Source of the DNA: Tumebacillus algifaecis
GTDB lineage: Bacteria; Bacillota; Bacilli; Tumebacillales; Tumebacillaceae
Assembly (NCBI RefSeq): GCF_002243515.1
Contig: NZ_CP022657.1
Location: 712,001 to 776,000 of the forward strand
Direction of reading: 5' to 3'
DNA length: 64,000 bases
In this document: one piece after another, positions 32,421 through 41,031 of the stretch
Layout: the number at the start of each line of letters is the position of its first letter
Numbering within the stretch: position 1 is the first letter of the stretch
Position numbers and translations under genes: made by a program
Notes under the pieces: generated by a model
Told to the model about the DNA's origin: nothing
Database searches by the model: none
Seen by the model: the letters and a program-made list of their open reading frames with translations, nothing else

Positions 32421-33505
32421 GCCGCAAACGCTTAATGAACATCCAATGGCGCATGACGCGCTTTACGCTGAGCGTTGGCTTGATGGCAGCACTCCCTGTA
32501 CTGACGCTGTTCATCATCTTTTTCAAAATCGATCTGATGGAGTTGTTCACCGCCACCTGGCTCGACATTCCGGTGCTGTTGATCGGGCTGGTCCTGATCG
32601 TGATGGCAGGGGTCGTGTCTGGATTTACGTTTGGCACCGGTTTGAAGCAGCGCTTGGAAGAGCTGGTTGAAGCGACGCTGCGCTATGAAAAGGGCCAGTT
32701 TGCCCATCGCGTTCCACCGCTTGGTGATGATGAGATCGGGCTTGCAGGCGATCGGTTAAATGAGATGGCACAGCGCATCGAAAAACAGGTCGCCTCTTTG
32801 CAGCGCCTATCGACCGAAAAAGCGGAGATGCAGGATCAATTGAAAAAATCGGTGATCCTCGAGGAGCGCCAGCGTTTGGCGCGCGAGTTGCACGACGCGG
32901 TGTCACAGCAGTTGTTCGCCATCTCGATGATGTCATCTGCTGTGCAAGAGAATCTGACGAACACCGATGAGGTTAAGATTCAAAAGCAGATCGCGATGAT
33001 CGAAAAAATGGCCGGGCATGCGCAAAAGGAAATGCGTGCGCTCTTGTTGCATTTGCGACCGGCGACGCTGGAAGGCAAGGGGCTGCGCGAAGGGTTGGAA
33101 GAATTGTTGCAGGAGTTTCAAGCGAAGCAGCCGATCGACATTCGCGCGGAGATCACCGACATTCCGCCACTGCCAAAAGGGGTGGAAGACCATCTGTTTC
33201 GCATCGTGCAGGAAGGCTTGTCCAACGTGTTGCGCCACTCGCAGGCCACCTCGGTCAACATTCGGCTCGGAGCGACCGATGCGCAGGTGTTTTTGCGGAT
33301 GATCGACAACGGGGTCGGCTTCGAGATGAACGGGCAGAAGGCAGCTTCATACGGGATGCAGATGATGCAGGAGCGGGCCGACGAGATCGGCGGCGTGCTC
33401 GATCTGATCTCAGCGCCGGGGAAAGGCGCACAGCTGTCGTTGAAAGTTCCAATCGTTGAAGATAAAGGGGAGCGAGCAGATGATCCGCGTGTTGCTGGTA
33501 GATGA
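32417..33505 (+). CDS. liaS: Sensor histidine kinase LiaS
   Basis: 362 aa. Two membrane segments (LMAALPVLTLFIIFF and IPVLLIGLVLIVMAGVVSG) with a very short outer loop, a HAMP linker, then HisKA_3 with the phospho-acceptor His in ARELHDAVSQQLFAISMM. An ATPase domain follows (DNGVGFEMNG, PGKGAQLSLKVP). This is the intramembrane-sensing NarL-type kinase of envelope stress. Overlaps LiaF by four bases and the liaR ribosome binding site lies in its end. Confidence 0.93.
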   Translation: MSRKRLMNIQWRMTRFTLSVGLMAALPVLTLFIIFFKIDLMELFTATWLDIPVLLIGLVLIVMAGVVSGFTFGTGLKQRLEELVEATLRYEKGQFAHRVPPLGDDEIGLAGDRLNEMAQRIEKQVASLQRLSTEKAEMQDQLKKSVILEERQRLARELHDAVSQQLFAISMMSSAVQENLTNTDEVKIQKQIAMIEKMAGHAQKEMRALLLHLRPATLEGKGLREGLEELLQEFQAKQPIDIRAEITDIPPLPKGVEDHLFRIVQEGLSNVLRHSQATSVNIRLGATDAQVFLRMIDNGVGFEMNGQKAASYGMQMMQERADEIGGVLDLISAPGKGAQLSLKVPIVEDKGERADDPRVAGR

Positions 33506-34112
33506 TCATGAAATGGTGCGCATGGGTCTGGCCGCCTATCTGGAAGCACAGCCGGACATCGAAGTGGTCGGGGAAGCGGCAGACGGTCGAGAAGGCGTGC
33601 GGCTGGCGGTCGAGCACAAGCCGGATGTGATTATGATGGATTTGGTGATGGAAGGGATGGACGGCATCCAAGCGACAAAAGAGATCTGCTCGTTGCTACC
33701 CGACCCGAAGATCATCGTCCTGACCAGCTTTTTGGATGATGACAAAGTGTATCCGGTGATCGAAGCGGGGGCGCTGAGCTATCTGTTGAAAACCTCGAAG
33801 GCGCAGGAAATCGCAGAAGCGATCCGTTCGGCTAGCAAAGGTCAGCCTGTGCTGGAAGCGCAAGTGACGGGTAAAGTGCTCTCCCGCATGCGACGCGCCG
33901 ACGAAGCCAAGCCGCATGAGATGTTGACCGCACGGGAGCTGGAGATCTTGCGTTTGATCGCAGAAGGGAAAAGCAACCAAGAGATCGCCGACCAACTGTT
34001 TATCGCGGTGAAAACGGTCAAAGCGCACATCACACAAATCTTGGCCAAGTTGGAGGTCGATGACCGCACGCAGGCGGCCATCTATGCCCATCGCAACAAA
34101 CTGGTGGAGTGA
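33480..34112 (+). CDS. liaR: Response regulator LiaR (NarL/FixJ type)
   Basis: 210 aa from the ATG at 33480 (AAGGGGAG ahead), overlapping liaS by 26 bases. Receiver domain with DD pair (LLVDDHEMV), phospho-acceptor Asp in VIMMDLVMEGMDG, Thr/Ser in VLTSF and Lys in YLLKTS. LuxR-type HTH at about 145-205 (LTARELEILRLIAEGKSN, VKTVKAHITQILAKLEV). Probably binds the inverted repeat at 30421-30440 and drives its own operon. Confidence 0.94.
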   Translation: MIRVLLVDDHEMVRMGLAAYLEAQPDIEVVGEAADGREGVRLAVEHKPDVIMMDLVMEGMDGIQATKEICSLLPDPKIIVLTSFLDDDKVYPVIEAGALSYLLKTSKAQEIAEAIRSASKGQPVLEAQVTGKVLSRMRRADEAKPHEMLTARELEILRLIAEGKSNQEIADQLFIAVKTVKAHITQILAKLEVDDRTQAAIYAHRNKLVE

Positions 34113-34125
34113 GCATGTGTAGCAC

Positions 34126-34153
34126 GAGCCTTGGCGATTGCCGAGGCTCTTTG
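34126..34153 (+). terminator. Terminator of the Lia operon
   Basis: GAGCCTTGGC / GCCGAGGCTC stem (one G-U pair), GATT loop, short T tail. Confidence 0.75.
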
Positions 34154-34242
34154 TGTGGGCGGAACAAGCGTTGTTTTTGGGCATCGTGCATCGCAGCGAA
34201 GGAAAATCGCATCTATTTTATTTTCTGAATTTTTAGTATTGA

Positions 34243-34311
34243 GTTAAGCTATTTGCCCTGATACAACAACGTGACTCGGTCAGGGCTCCCGATCCAGTTC
34301 GTATGCTTAAC
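34243..34311 (+). other. Nested stem structure in the leader of the acyl-CoA dehydrogenase gene
   Basis: An outer stem GTTAAGC (34243-34249) / GCTTAAC (34305-34311) encloses an inner stem GCCCTGA (34255-34261) / TCAGGGC (34280-34286). It ends about 60 bases ahead of the start codon. It could be an RNA regulatory structure or chance; it matches no riboswitch class I know. Confidence 0.3.
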
Positions 34312-34371
34312 GAAAAAGGTGTTGATTTAAGTAAATAAAGTTTGTACGATAAATTCTAAGAGGTGAAAAAA

Positions 34372-35505
34372 ATGAGAACCGAACTGACTGCAGAACAACT
34401 TGCTAGAAAAGAAGAGTTTCGCGCATTTGCTGATCAACATGTGGTTCCATACGCAGCTTGGAACGACCGTGAAGAAAACCTGCATGAATCGATCATCCCG
34501 AAGATGATCGAACGTGGATACATCGGTTCGATGTTGCCCGCAGAGTATGGCGGCATGGAACTCGACAATGTGACGCTCGGGGTACTCAACGAAGAACTGG
34601 GCCGCGCCTGCTCCTCGACCCGCGTGCTGCTGACCGTACACGGCATGCTGGCTCTGGCCTTGCTGCGCTGGGGCACACGTGAACAGCGTGACTACTATTT
34701 GCCGAAACTGGCGAAAGGTGAAGTGATCGGCGGCTTCGCACTTTCTGAGCCGGAGGTCGGTTCTGACGCGAAAAGCGTGAAGACCACGGCGGTGCTTGAA
34801 GGTGATGAATACGTTTTGAACGGCAGCAAAAAATGGATTTCGATGGGGATGCTCGCCGATCTGTTCTTGGTGATCGCAAGTCTCGACGGCAAGCCGACCG
34901 CCTTTCTGGTCGAAGCGGACCGTGCAGGTTTCTCCCGCACACACATGAAGGGCTTGATGGGCTCGCGTGGCTCGCTGATCGCGGAGTTGCATTTTGACAA
35001 CTGCCGCATTCCCAAATCGAACCTCGTCGGTCGCGAAGGCATGGGTTTGACCGGGGTAGCGCTCTCCTGCCTCGACTATGGCCGCTATACGGTAGCTTGG
35101 GGCTGTGTCGGATTGGCACAAGGTTGTCTGGAAGCGAGCGTGCAATACGCCAAGACTCGCCAACAGTTTGGCGCACCGATCGGGGACAACCAGTTGATTC
35201 AAAAGATGATCACCGAGATGGTCGTTCAGGTCAAAGCGGCTCGTTTGCTTTGCTACCATGCGGGTCATCTGAAAGACGTGATGAATCCCGATTCGATCAT
35301 GGAAACATGGAATGCCAAATACATGGCCTCCGTCATGGTCAACAAAGTGGCCAAAGATGCGGTGCAGATTCACGGCGGCAACGGCGTACACCCCGACTAC
35401 CCGGTCGAACGCTATTTCCGCGATGCGAAAATCAATGAAATCATCGAAGGCTCGACGCAGATTCATGAGTTTTTGATCGCCAAAAACGTACTGCGGTCGA
35501 TGTGA
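34372..35505 (+). CDS. Acyl-CoA dehydrogenase
   Basis: 377 aa from the ATG at 34372; a GTG at 34363 is part of the ribosome binding site AAGAGGTG. Full-length FAD-dependent acyl-CoA dehydrogenase: GGFALSEPEVGSDAKS (FAD/substrate region), NGSKKWISMG, ARQ-like TRQQFGAPIGDNQ, IHGGNGVHPDYPVERYFRD, and the catalytic-base Glu in NEIIEGSTQIHE. It introduces a 2,3-double bond into an acyl-CoA. No electron-transfer flavoprotein or other beta-oxidation genes are adjacent, so its substrate is unknown. Single-gene unit. Confidence 0.95.
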   Translation: MRTELTAEQLARKEEFRAFADQHVVPYAAWNDREENLHESIIPKMIERGYIGSMLPAEYGGMELDNVTLGVLNEELGRACSSTRVLLTVHGMLALALLRWGTREQRDYYLPKLAKGEVIGGFALSEPEVGSDAKSVKTTAVLEGDEYVLNGSKKWISMGMLADLFLVIASLDGKPTAFLVEADRAGFSRTHMKGLMGSRGSLIAELHFDNCRIPKSNLVGREGMGLTGVALSCLDYGRYTVAWGCVGLAQGCLEASVQYAKTRQQFGAPIGDNQLIQKMITEMVVQVKAARLLCYHAGHLKDVMNPDSIMETWNAKYMASVMVNKVAKDAVQIHGGNGVHPDYPVERYFRDAKINEIIEGSTQIHEFLIAKNVLRSM

Positions 35506-35508
35506 TAA

Positions 35509-35543
35509 AAAGACCTTTGTGACACATCGTCACAAAGGTCTTT
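35509..35543. terminator. Bidirectional terminator
   Basis: 15-bp stem AAAGACCTTTGTGAC / GTCACAAAGGTCTTT with a 5-base loop between convergent genes. Confidence 0.9.
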
Positions 35544-35566
35544 GTTCATAAGATCGAATATGGAGA

Positions 35567-36343
35567 TCAATTACAGAGCGGTGCGACCAACCCGTCCGAT
35601 CCTGTGTAGACATAGGTGTCGGAGATGTATTGGCCGGTGCCGATGCGATTCCAGATGTTCGAAGTGCCATAGGTTCCCGTCACGGTCGTGCCGTACGTTT
35701 GGCAGTAGATCGTCACTTGTGCGCCGTTCGCCACCGAACCGACAATCGAGTATGAGGTGCCTGGGCCGGAGCGCACGTTCAAGTCGGCCCCTGCCGTTTT
35801 CACTGTGCCTTTGGCGGTAGAACTGCCGCAGGAATTTTTCGAAGTGTAGTTTTGCGTGCCCCAGTACAAAGCTTGGGTGCCGTTGAAGACGATTTTCTGT
35901 GCGCTTCCGTTCAGGCGTTGTTCGAAATGCAGATGCGGGCCGGTCGAGCCGCCGGTCGAGCCGACGGTGCCGACCTTTTGACCTTGAGAGATCTTTTGGC
36001 CTACCGAAACGCTGAACGAATTGAGATGCGCATAGTAGGTGGTCCAGCCGCCACCGTGGTCGATCACGACATACTTGCCGTACGACGTGCTGCCCAAGTC
36101 TTTGACGGTAGTGACCGTACCGCCTGCCGAGGCGACGACCGGATCACCCAGATCGTCGGTGCGGTTGAAGTCGATCGCGTTGGCCGGGCTGTGGTCGGAG
36201 CGAGTCTGTCCGCTCCAGACTTGGCCGCATGGGAACGGCACTTGGAACGCCGGAGCTGCAGACGCGGTCTGTGGTGCAAGGCTGATCAGCAAACCGAAGA
36301 TCAGAAACACCGGGAAGAACAGCGTGTTCATCCACTTTTTCAT
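35567..36343 (-). CDS. Secreted M23 metallopeptidase with SH3 domain
   Basis: 258 aa. Signal peptide (KKWMNTLFFPVFLIFGLLISLA ending ASAA). LytM/M23 domain with zinc motifs DHSPANAIDF and GPHLHFE, and STGG-type glycine loops (GTVGSTGGSTGP). C-terminal SH3b domain (LNVRSGPGTSYSIVG) for wall binding. It should cut peptide cross-bridges of peptidoglycan outside the cell, in growth, lysis of competitors or spore processes. Monocistronic; a terminator is shared with the convergent acyl-CoA dehydrogenase gene. Confidence 0.93.
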   Translation of the reverse strand: MKKWMNTLFFPVFLIFGLLISLAPQTASAAPAFQVPFPCGQVWSGQTRSDHSPANAIDFNRTDDLGDPVVASAGGTVTTVKDLGSTSYGKYVVIDHGGGWTTYYAHLNSFSVSVGQKISQGQKVGTVGSTGGSTGPHLHFEQRLNGSAQKIVFNGTQALYWGTQNYTSKNSCGSSTAKGTVKTAGADLNVRSGPGTSYSIVGSVANGAQVTIYCQTYGTTVTGTYGTSNIWNRIGTGQYISDTYVYTGSDGLVAPLCN

Positions 36344-36499
36344 TTCTTATGGCCTCCTCTTTCTGTTAATGATTGTTTATTAAATGGTGCAAATAAATTA
36401 TATAATGAATCATCTACTAGATCAATCCTCCCAGGCGACCAGTAGGTAAAGAAGGTTCAGATGATTTCGAAAAAAATGAGCAAAGGTCCGTTATTTATC

Positions 36500-36528
36500 T
36501 TTAACTTAAATTGGAAATATACTATAAT
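36500..36528 (+). promoter_or_regulatory. Sigma-A-type promoter of the synthetase/ATP-grasp operon
   Basis: TTTAAC, 17 bases, TATAAT: perfect -10 and a weak -35 with optimal spacing. It lies 33 bases ahead of the start codon at 36561. Confidence 0.65.
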
Positions 36529-36560
36529 GAAATGAATACAAGGAGGCGGGTGAATTCAGG

Positions 36561-37853
36561 ATGAAGGCATTGGAATTGCGGGAACGATATGCGGATTTTT
36601 TTCTGAAAAAAGGCTATCACAGCTTGCCAGAGCATCGTGTGGTGAACACAGAAGGGGATGGGCCACATTTTAACGGGTCTGCACTGACCCCCAATCTCGG
36701 TTATTTTACGGGAGCGAAGGCGCTCGAACATACGCATCTCTTTACCCAACAGCGGGTGTTTTGGACTTCCTATTCCTATACGCAGATGCCTTCCTCGCTC
36801 TGGACGATCTTTCAGGTGATGATGAGTTACTACCAGTTCGGACAACCCGATCTGCGAGAGGCGCTGACGGTGGGCTGGGAGTTGCTGACCGAAGGACTGC
36901 ACTTGCCCAAAGACGATCTGTTTGTCATCTTGCCGCAGGATCGCCTCGATCTGCAGGACACGATGCGAAAGATTGGAATGCCTGAGCAGAATATGGTGCT
37001 TTGGCAATATGCGCCGCGATTTGCGATCGATGGGCTGATGAACGGCTTTTATTGCAAGTTCTTCTTGCGCCACCAGCACGCGTTTCTGCCGATCTTCGAT
37101 GTGGTGAACATCATCGGACCGGATGGGCAACTGAAGACGGATAGCTGCCTGTTGCTGGAACGGATGTCGTTCATTTTGCAGGGGAAGAAGACGTGGTATG
37201 AGACGGAGATGTTCTTGCCGCTGATGCAACGATTGGAGGCGCTGGAAGGGACGAAAGTGAATGATCCCTTTGGGCAACGGGTGGCGGCGACAGTCAGGTC
37301 GCTGGTTGCAGCTTTGGCTGACGGTGCGCAGATGACAGGGAAAGGGCAGGGGCATGTGTTGAAGAAAATACTGCGCGAACTGCTGCATGATCGCTATCGG
37401 ATGGGCTACGATTCGGAAATCGTGCAGTTGGTGGAGCCAGGGCTTCGGTGCTTGCGCGAGATCGGCTATGACTGGATGGCAGATCGAGACCGTATTGAAG
37501 CGATCTTTGCCGGAGAGGAACACAGCTACCAGAAGGTGCATCGCGAATCGTTGAAATTTTTGGAAAAGCAAGTGAAATTGGCGGAAAACGGCAAGCGCGG
37601 GCCGTTCACGCAGGAGGACCTCGATGTCTGGAAAGACTCGCGCGGCATCACCGTCGAGTTGGCGCTCGATGTGTTGCGAGCGCAGGGATACGATGTGCAA
37701 GTGGCCGAGGCCAAACCGCGGCAGTTCATGACCTTCTCCGATGCGTATGACCATGAGGAAAACGTTCACGATGTGAAGGGCTGGCTGCTGGAGATGGAGG
37801 AAAGGACTTTGGCCCAGGCTAGGGCGAGGGCGCAGGCGCAGGCAAAAGCCTAG
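36561..37853 (+). CDS. Stand-alone alanyl-tRNA-synthetase-like protein
   Basis: 430 aa, AAGGAGGCGGGTGA ahead. It follows the N-terminal half of AlaRS throughout. LRERYADFFLKKGYHSLP matches the AlaRS start. FTQQRVF matches motif 2 TTSQRCV and keeps its Arg. ALTVGWELLTEGLHLPKDDL matches the WELLT...LPKERL helix, and FDVVNII keeps the Asn of the alanine pocket. TDSCLLLERM matches motif 3 DTGMGLER and keeps Asp and Glu-Arg. ADGAQMTGKGQGHVLKKIL matches the ADGVMPSNENRGYVLRRII tRNA-recognition helix. Editing, oligomerisation and C-Ala domains are absent. E. coli AlaRS cut to about 461 residues still charges tRNA, so this could activate an amino acid and perhaps charge an RNA. It heads an operon with two ATP-grasp ligases. 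Confidence 0.8.
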   Translation: MKALELRERYADFFLKKGYHSLPEHRVVNTEGDGPHFNGSALTPNLGYFTGAKALEHTHLFTQQRVFWTSYSYTQMPSSLWTIFQVMMSYYQFGQPDLREALTVGWELLTEGLHLPKDDLFVILPQDRLDLQDTMRKIGMPEQNMVLWQYAPRFAIDGLMNGFYCKFFLRHQHAFLPIFDVVNIIGPDGQLKTDSCLLLERMSFILQGKKTWYETEMFLPLMQRLEALEGTKVNDPFGQRVAATVRSLVAALADGAQMTGKGQGHVLKKILRELLHDRYRMGYDSEIVQLVEPGLRCLREIGYDWMADRDRIEAIFAGEEHSYQKVHRESLKFLEKQVKLAENGKRGPFTQEDLDVWKDSRGITVELALDVLRAQGYDVQVAEAKPRQFMTFSDAYDHEENVHDVKGWLLEMEERTLAQARARAQAQAKA

Positions 37854-37879
37854 TCCGATCGAAGGAGGAGAGATTGCAG

Positions 37880-39100
37880 ATGGCCATCTTGATTTTGAAT
37901 GTGTATCCCGCGAAGTTGGTGCGGTTTAAGGAATGGTTGGAGGCGTTAGACGAGGAATTGTACATCTTTACTCCCGATGTTTATGTCAATGATTTTTCGG
38001 ATTACGATCTGGTCAAAGGGTTTGCAAACTATCTGAGCAACAGTCAGGTCGAGATCGAAGCGTTGAAACTGCATCAGCAGCACCCGTTCCGAGCGGTGGT
38101 GGCGCTGGATGAGGTTGATATCAACCGCGCGGCGCGGATTCGGGAGCGTCTGGGACTTGACGGGCAGCTCACGGAGAGCGCGCTGGCGTTTCGCGATAAA
38201 GTGGTGATGAAGACGCTGGTGGCACCGCATGTGCGATGCCCGCACTTCCGACGCTTGGAGACGGGGCTTGATCTCTATGATTTTGTGACCGAGCACGGTC
38301 TGCCCGTCGTGATCAAACCGGTGGATGGCATGGGGGCGATGAATACGACGCTGGTGCGGGACGAGCAGCAGTTGGAGGCGTTCTATCGCAAAGGCAGACT
38401 GACTGGCATGATGGTCGAATCGTTTGTCGAGGGCAAGATGTACAACATCGACGGGCTGGTCGTAAACGGTGAGGTCAAGCTGGCGTCTGTTGGGACGTAC
38501 AACGATGCCTGCCTCAATTATCGGGACAACCAAGGCTTGTACATTCGCCTGTTGACGCCAGAACACGAGATGTTCACACGGTTGCAGAACCTGACGAAAC
38601 AGGTACTAGCCGTGTTGCCGACGCCAACGTTTACGACCTTCCATTGCGAGGTCTTTCACACGCCGCAAGATGAACTGGTGTTTTGCGAAATCGCGTCCCG
38701 CACAGCGGGCGGTCGCATCTCCACCTGTGTTCGCTTAGCGTACGGTGTCGAGTTGGATGAGGCGTGGACGAAGCTGTCTTGCGGTCTCGATGTGGAACTC
38801 CCGACGTCTGGGGAACCGCAGGTGCTGTCGGCCGTGTACTTGATTCCCAAACAGGTCGGACGATTGGTGAAGTTTATCGACCAATTTCCGTTTGACTGGG
38901 TTGCCGAATACCAGCCTCGCCTCAAGGTGGGGATGGAATCGAAAGGCCAGATGGCCGCAGCCGATACGGTCGGCTCGGTGGTGTTTTATGCCGAAAGTGA
39001 AGAAGAGCTCGAGCAGCGCTATGCGCAGTTGCTCGCCTATATCGATGAAAATGTGATCTGGTCGGTGGAAGAAGAGGCTGTGGTCGCGGCCGACAAGTAA
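37880..39100 (+). CDS. ATP-grasp ligase, paralogue 1
   Basis: 406 aa from the ATG at 37880 behind GAAGGAGGAG. N-domain at 1-105, then the ATP-grasp core: ALAFRDKVVMK, LPVVIKPVDGMGAMNT, VESFVEGKMYNIDGLV, and metal-binding VFCEIASRTAGGRIS. This is the carboxylate-amine/thiol ligase fold (as in L-amino acid ligases), which makes an acyl phosphate and joins it to an amine. It lies 26 bases behind the AlaRS-like gene and 19 before its own paralogue, so the three act in one pathway. Substrates are not readable from sequence. Confidence 0.88.
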   Translation: MAILILNVYPAKLVRFKEWLEALDEELYIFTPDVYVNDFSDYDLVKGFANYLSNSQVEIEALKLHQQHPFRAVVALDEVDINRAARIRERLGLDGQLTESALAFRDKVVMKTLVAPHVRCPHFRRLETGLDLYDFVTEHGLPVVIKPVDGMGAMNTTLVRDEQQLEAFYRKGRLTGMMVESFVEGKMYNIDGLVVNGEVKLASVGTYNDACLNYRDNQGLYIRLLTPEHEMFTRLQNLTKQVLAVLPTPTFTTFHCEVFHTPQDELVFCEIASRTAGGRISTCVRLAYGVELDEAWTKLSCGLDVELPTSGEPQVLSAVYLIPKQVGRLVKFIDQFPFDWVAEYQPRLKVGMESKGQMAAADTVGSVVFYAESEEELEQRYAQLLAYIDENVIWSVEEEAVVAADK

Positions 39101-39119
39101 GGGAAGGGAGGCGTGAGCG

Positions 39120-40313
39120 GTGGCGATTTTGTTGATCAATCGGTTTGCAAGAAGTGCGATCGATTATACGGAGTGGTTGACCGGGTTTGAGGAAGAGGTG
39201 TACATGTTTGCCGCACAGGAGGTTGTTGATGACTTTCCGGAGTTTCCGGTGCGAAAAGCGTTCGACGTGTTGGCACGGGACGGACGCGTGGAGGTCGAGG
39301 CGGTCAAACTGCATCAGGAACGTCCGTTTCGACAGATCATTGCGCTGGAGGAAAGCGAAATTGTGCGGGCCGGACGATTGCGCGACCGACTAGGACTGGC
39401 TGGGCAGGGCTATCAGAGCGCGCTGGCCTTCCGCGACAAGGCGGTGATGAAAGAGACGGCACTGCGCGGCGGGTTGGAGGTGGCGGCGCATCGCAAGTTG
39501 GAGAGCCCGCTCGATCTGTATGATTTTGTGGTGGAGCATGGCTACCCGGTCGTCGTCAAACCGCTGCGTGGGATGACGTCGATGTACACGCATGTGTTGC
39601 GTACAGAAGCGGAGATGGAAGCATGGTTGAAGACGGGCGCATCGGCAGGGATGCTGGCCGAGGCGTTTGTCGAAGGCGACATGTATCAGATCGACGGTGT
39701 GGTGCTGGACGGCGTTGTGAAGTTCGTCTCCGTCGCTTCCTATGTCAACACCTGTCTGTCCTACACCGATCAGCTCGGAGTCGGCAACGTGCTGTTAGAG
39801 CCAGGCCATCCGCTTGGCGAGCGCTTGGTCGCCTATGCGCATCAGTTGATGGCTGCGATGCCGCGGCTTGACGCAGCGACGTTCCATGCGGAAGTTTTCC
39901 TTACGCCTGATGATCGCATTGTGCTGTGTGAGGTAGCGTCCCGCACGACAGGCGGGCGCGTCAACGATATGATCGAACTTGCGTACGGGCTGCACCTCGA
40001 CCGCTACATCATGCGCGCACAATGCGGCATGATCGATCCACTGCCGAATCGGATGGACGTGACCCGTCTCTATGGCACATTTTTTATCCCGCCGAAAAAA
40101 GGCACTTTGGTCAGCTTTCCGCAGACGGTGCCTTTTGACTGGTGTGTCGAAGCATCTGCATCGGGCGAGATCGGCAAGCGATACAACGGGGTGACCCGAA
40201 GCACAGAGAGCTATGTGACGGTGATGGTCACAGGCAGTACGGCAGAAGAGGTGCTTGCGAGGTTGCAGGAAGCGGTAACTTATGTGGAAACGAATACGGT
40301 CTGGGAAGACTAA
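39120..40313 (+). CDS. ATP-grasp ligase, paralogue 2
   Basis: 397 aa, GTG start behind GGGAAGGGAGG. Aligned along its length with paralogue 1: MAILLINRFARSAIDYTEWL, ALAFRDKAVMKET, YPVVVKPLRGMTSMYTHV, AEAFVEGDMYQIDGVV, VLCEVASRTTGGRVND. The glycine-rich loop differs (RGMTSM against DGMGAM), so substrate or nucleotide handling may differ. Two ligases in tandem suggest two sequential couplings, for example a di- or tripeptide-like product or ligation to a carrier. Confidence 0.87.
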   Translation: MAILLINRFARSAIDYTEWLTGFEEEVYMFAAQEVVDDFPEFPVRKAFDVLARDGRVEVEAVKLHQERPFRQIIALEESEIVRAGRLRDRLGLAGQGYQSALAFRDKAVMKETALRGGLEVAAHRKLESPLDLYDFVVEHGYPVVVKPLRGMTSMYTHVLRTEAEMEAWLKTGASAGMLAEAFVEGDMYQIDGVVLDGVVKFVSVASYVNTCLSYTDQLGVGNVLLEPGHPLGERLVAYAHQLMAAMPRLDAATFHAEVFLTPDDRIVLCEVASRTTGGRVNDMIELAYGLHLDRYIMRAQCGMIDPLPNRMDVTRLYGTFFIPPKKGTLVSFPQTVPFDWCVEASASGEIGKRYNGVTRSTESYVTVMVTGSTAEEVLARLQEAVTYVETNTVWED

Positions 40314-40361
40314 AAACTTTCACTAAAATACAGCAGTTCGTGGAAAATGCATCGGGTCTGC

Positions 40362-40367
40362 TATAAT
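40362..40367 (+). promoter_or_regulatory. -10 element ahead of the TetR gene
   Basis: Perfect TATAAT in the 86-base gap between the second ATP-grasp gene and the TetR gene. No convincing -35 is seen at 16-18 bases, so the promoter call is tentative. Confidence 0.4.
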
Positions 40368-40399
40368 AGAGGGAGTGTATTTTTTCCCGGAGGTAAGAG

Positions 40400-41011
40400 A
40401 TGGAGCGTGTGGACAAGCGACAGGCGATACTAGAAGCGGCCGCGAAGCGTTTTAGCACGAATGGGTTTCACGAAACGAAAGTTGGGGAGATTGCGGAGGA
40501 TGCAGGGATCGCTAAAGGAACGGTCTATCTGCATTTTAAGGACAAGGAAACGCTGTTGTCCGAAGTGGTTCACTATCAGATGGTTCGCTACCACCGATAC
40601 ATTTGCGAGGCGATCGAACCTTATGAGTCGGCGACAGACAAACTCCGCGCCTTTGCCCGCTTTCAAATATCAGCTTTCCCTCAGATGATCAAGTTCTATA
40701 AGCTCAACTTCGAGCACATGATGAAGTTTAAAGAGAATAGCAGGTTAGCTGAACGGCAGACGGAGCAACATCGCCAGATGATGGAGACGATCATCGATGT
40801 GATCCGGTACGGAATTGAGCGTGGAGAATTTCGCGAGATGGATGCGACCGATGCGGCGCTGATCTTACGCGGTACGATGCATGCGTACATGCAGTCAGCG
40901 ATCAGCGGAGTGGTCGCTGAGAAGGATCAGGCCGGAGCGGACGCGCTGGTCAATCTGCTGATTCAAGGATTCGCTCCCTCGTGTAAAGGAGAAGTCCGTT
41001 TCGATGTCTGA
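40400..41011 (+). CDS. TetR-family transcriptional regulator
   Basis: 203 aa, ATG behind CCGGAGGTAAG. N-terminal TetR HTH (RQAILEAAAKRFSTNGFHET, VGEIAEDAGIAKGTVYLHFKDKE), helical ligand-binding C-domain with EHMMKFKENSRLAERQTEQ. Build resembles fatty-acid-responsive regulators of the FadR/KstR2-like type. It lies directly behind the ATP-grasp operon and may control it, but it has its own promoter element. A long hairpin overlaps its stop. Confidence 0.9.
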   Translation: MERVDKRQAILEAAAKRFSTNGFHETKVGEIAEDAGIAKGTVYLHFKDKETLLSEVVHYQMVRYHRYICEAIEPYESATDKLRAFARFQISAFPQMIKFYKLNFEHMMKFKENSRLAERQTEQHRQMMETIIDVIRYGIERGEFREMDATDAALILRGTMHAYMQSAISGVVAEKDQAGADALVNLLIQGFAPSCKGEVRFDV

Positions 41012-41027
41012 CATCGAAACGGACTTC
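40991..41027. terminator. Bidirectional terminator between TetR and ArsR genes
   Basis: 17-bp perfect arms GAAGTCCGTTTCGATGT / ACATCGAAACGGACTTC around a 3-base loop. The T-run is short, but the stem is very stable and lies between convergent genes. Confidence 0.75.
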
Positions 41028-41031
41028 TTAT

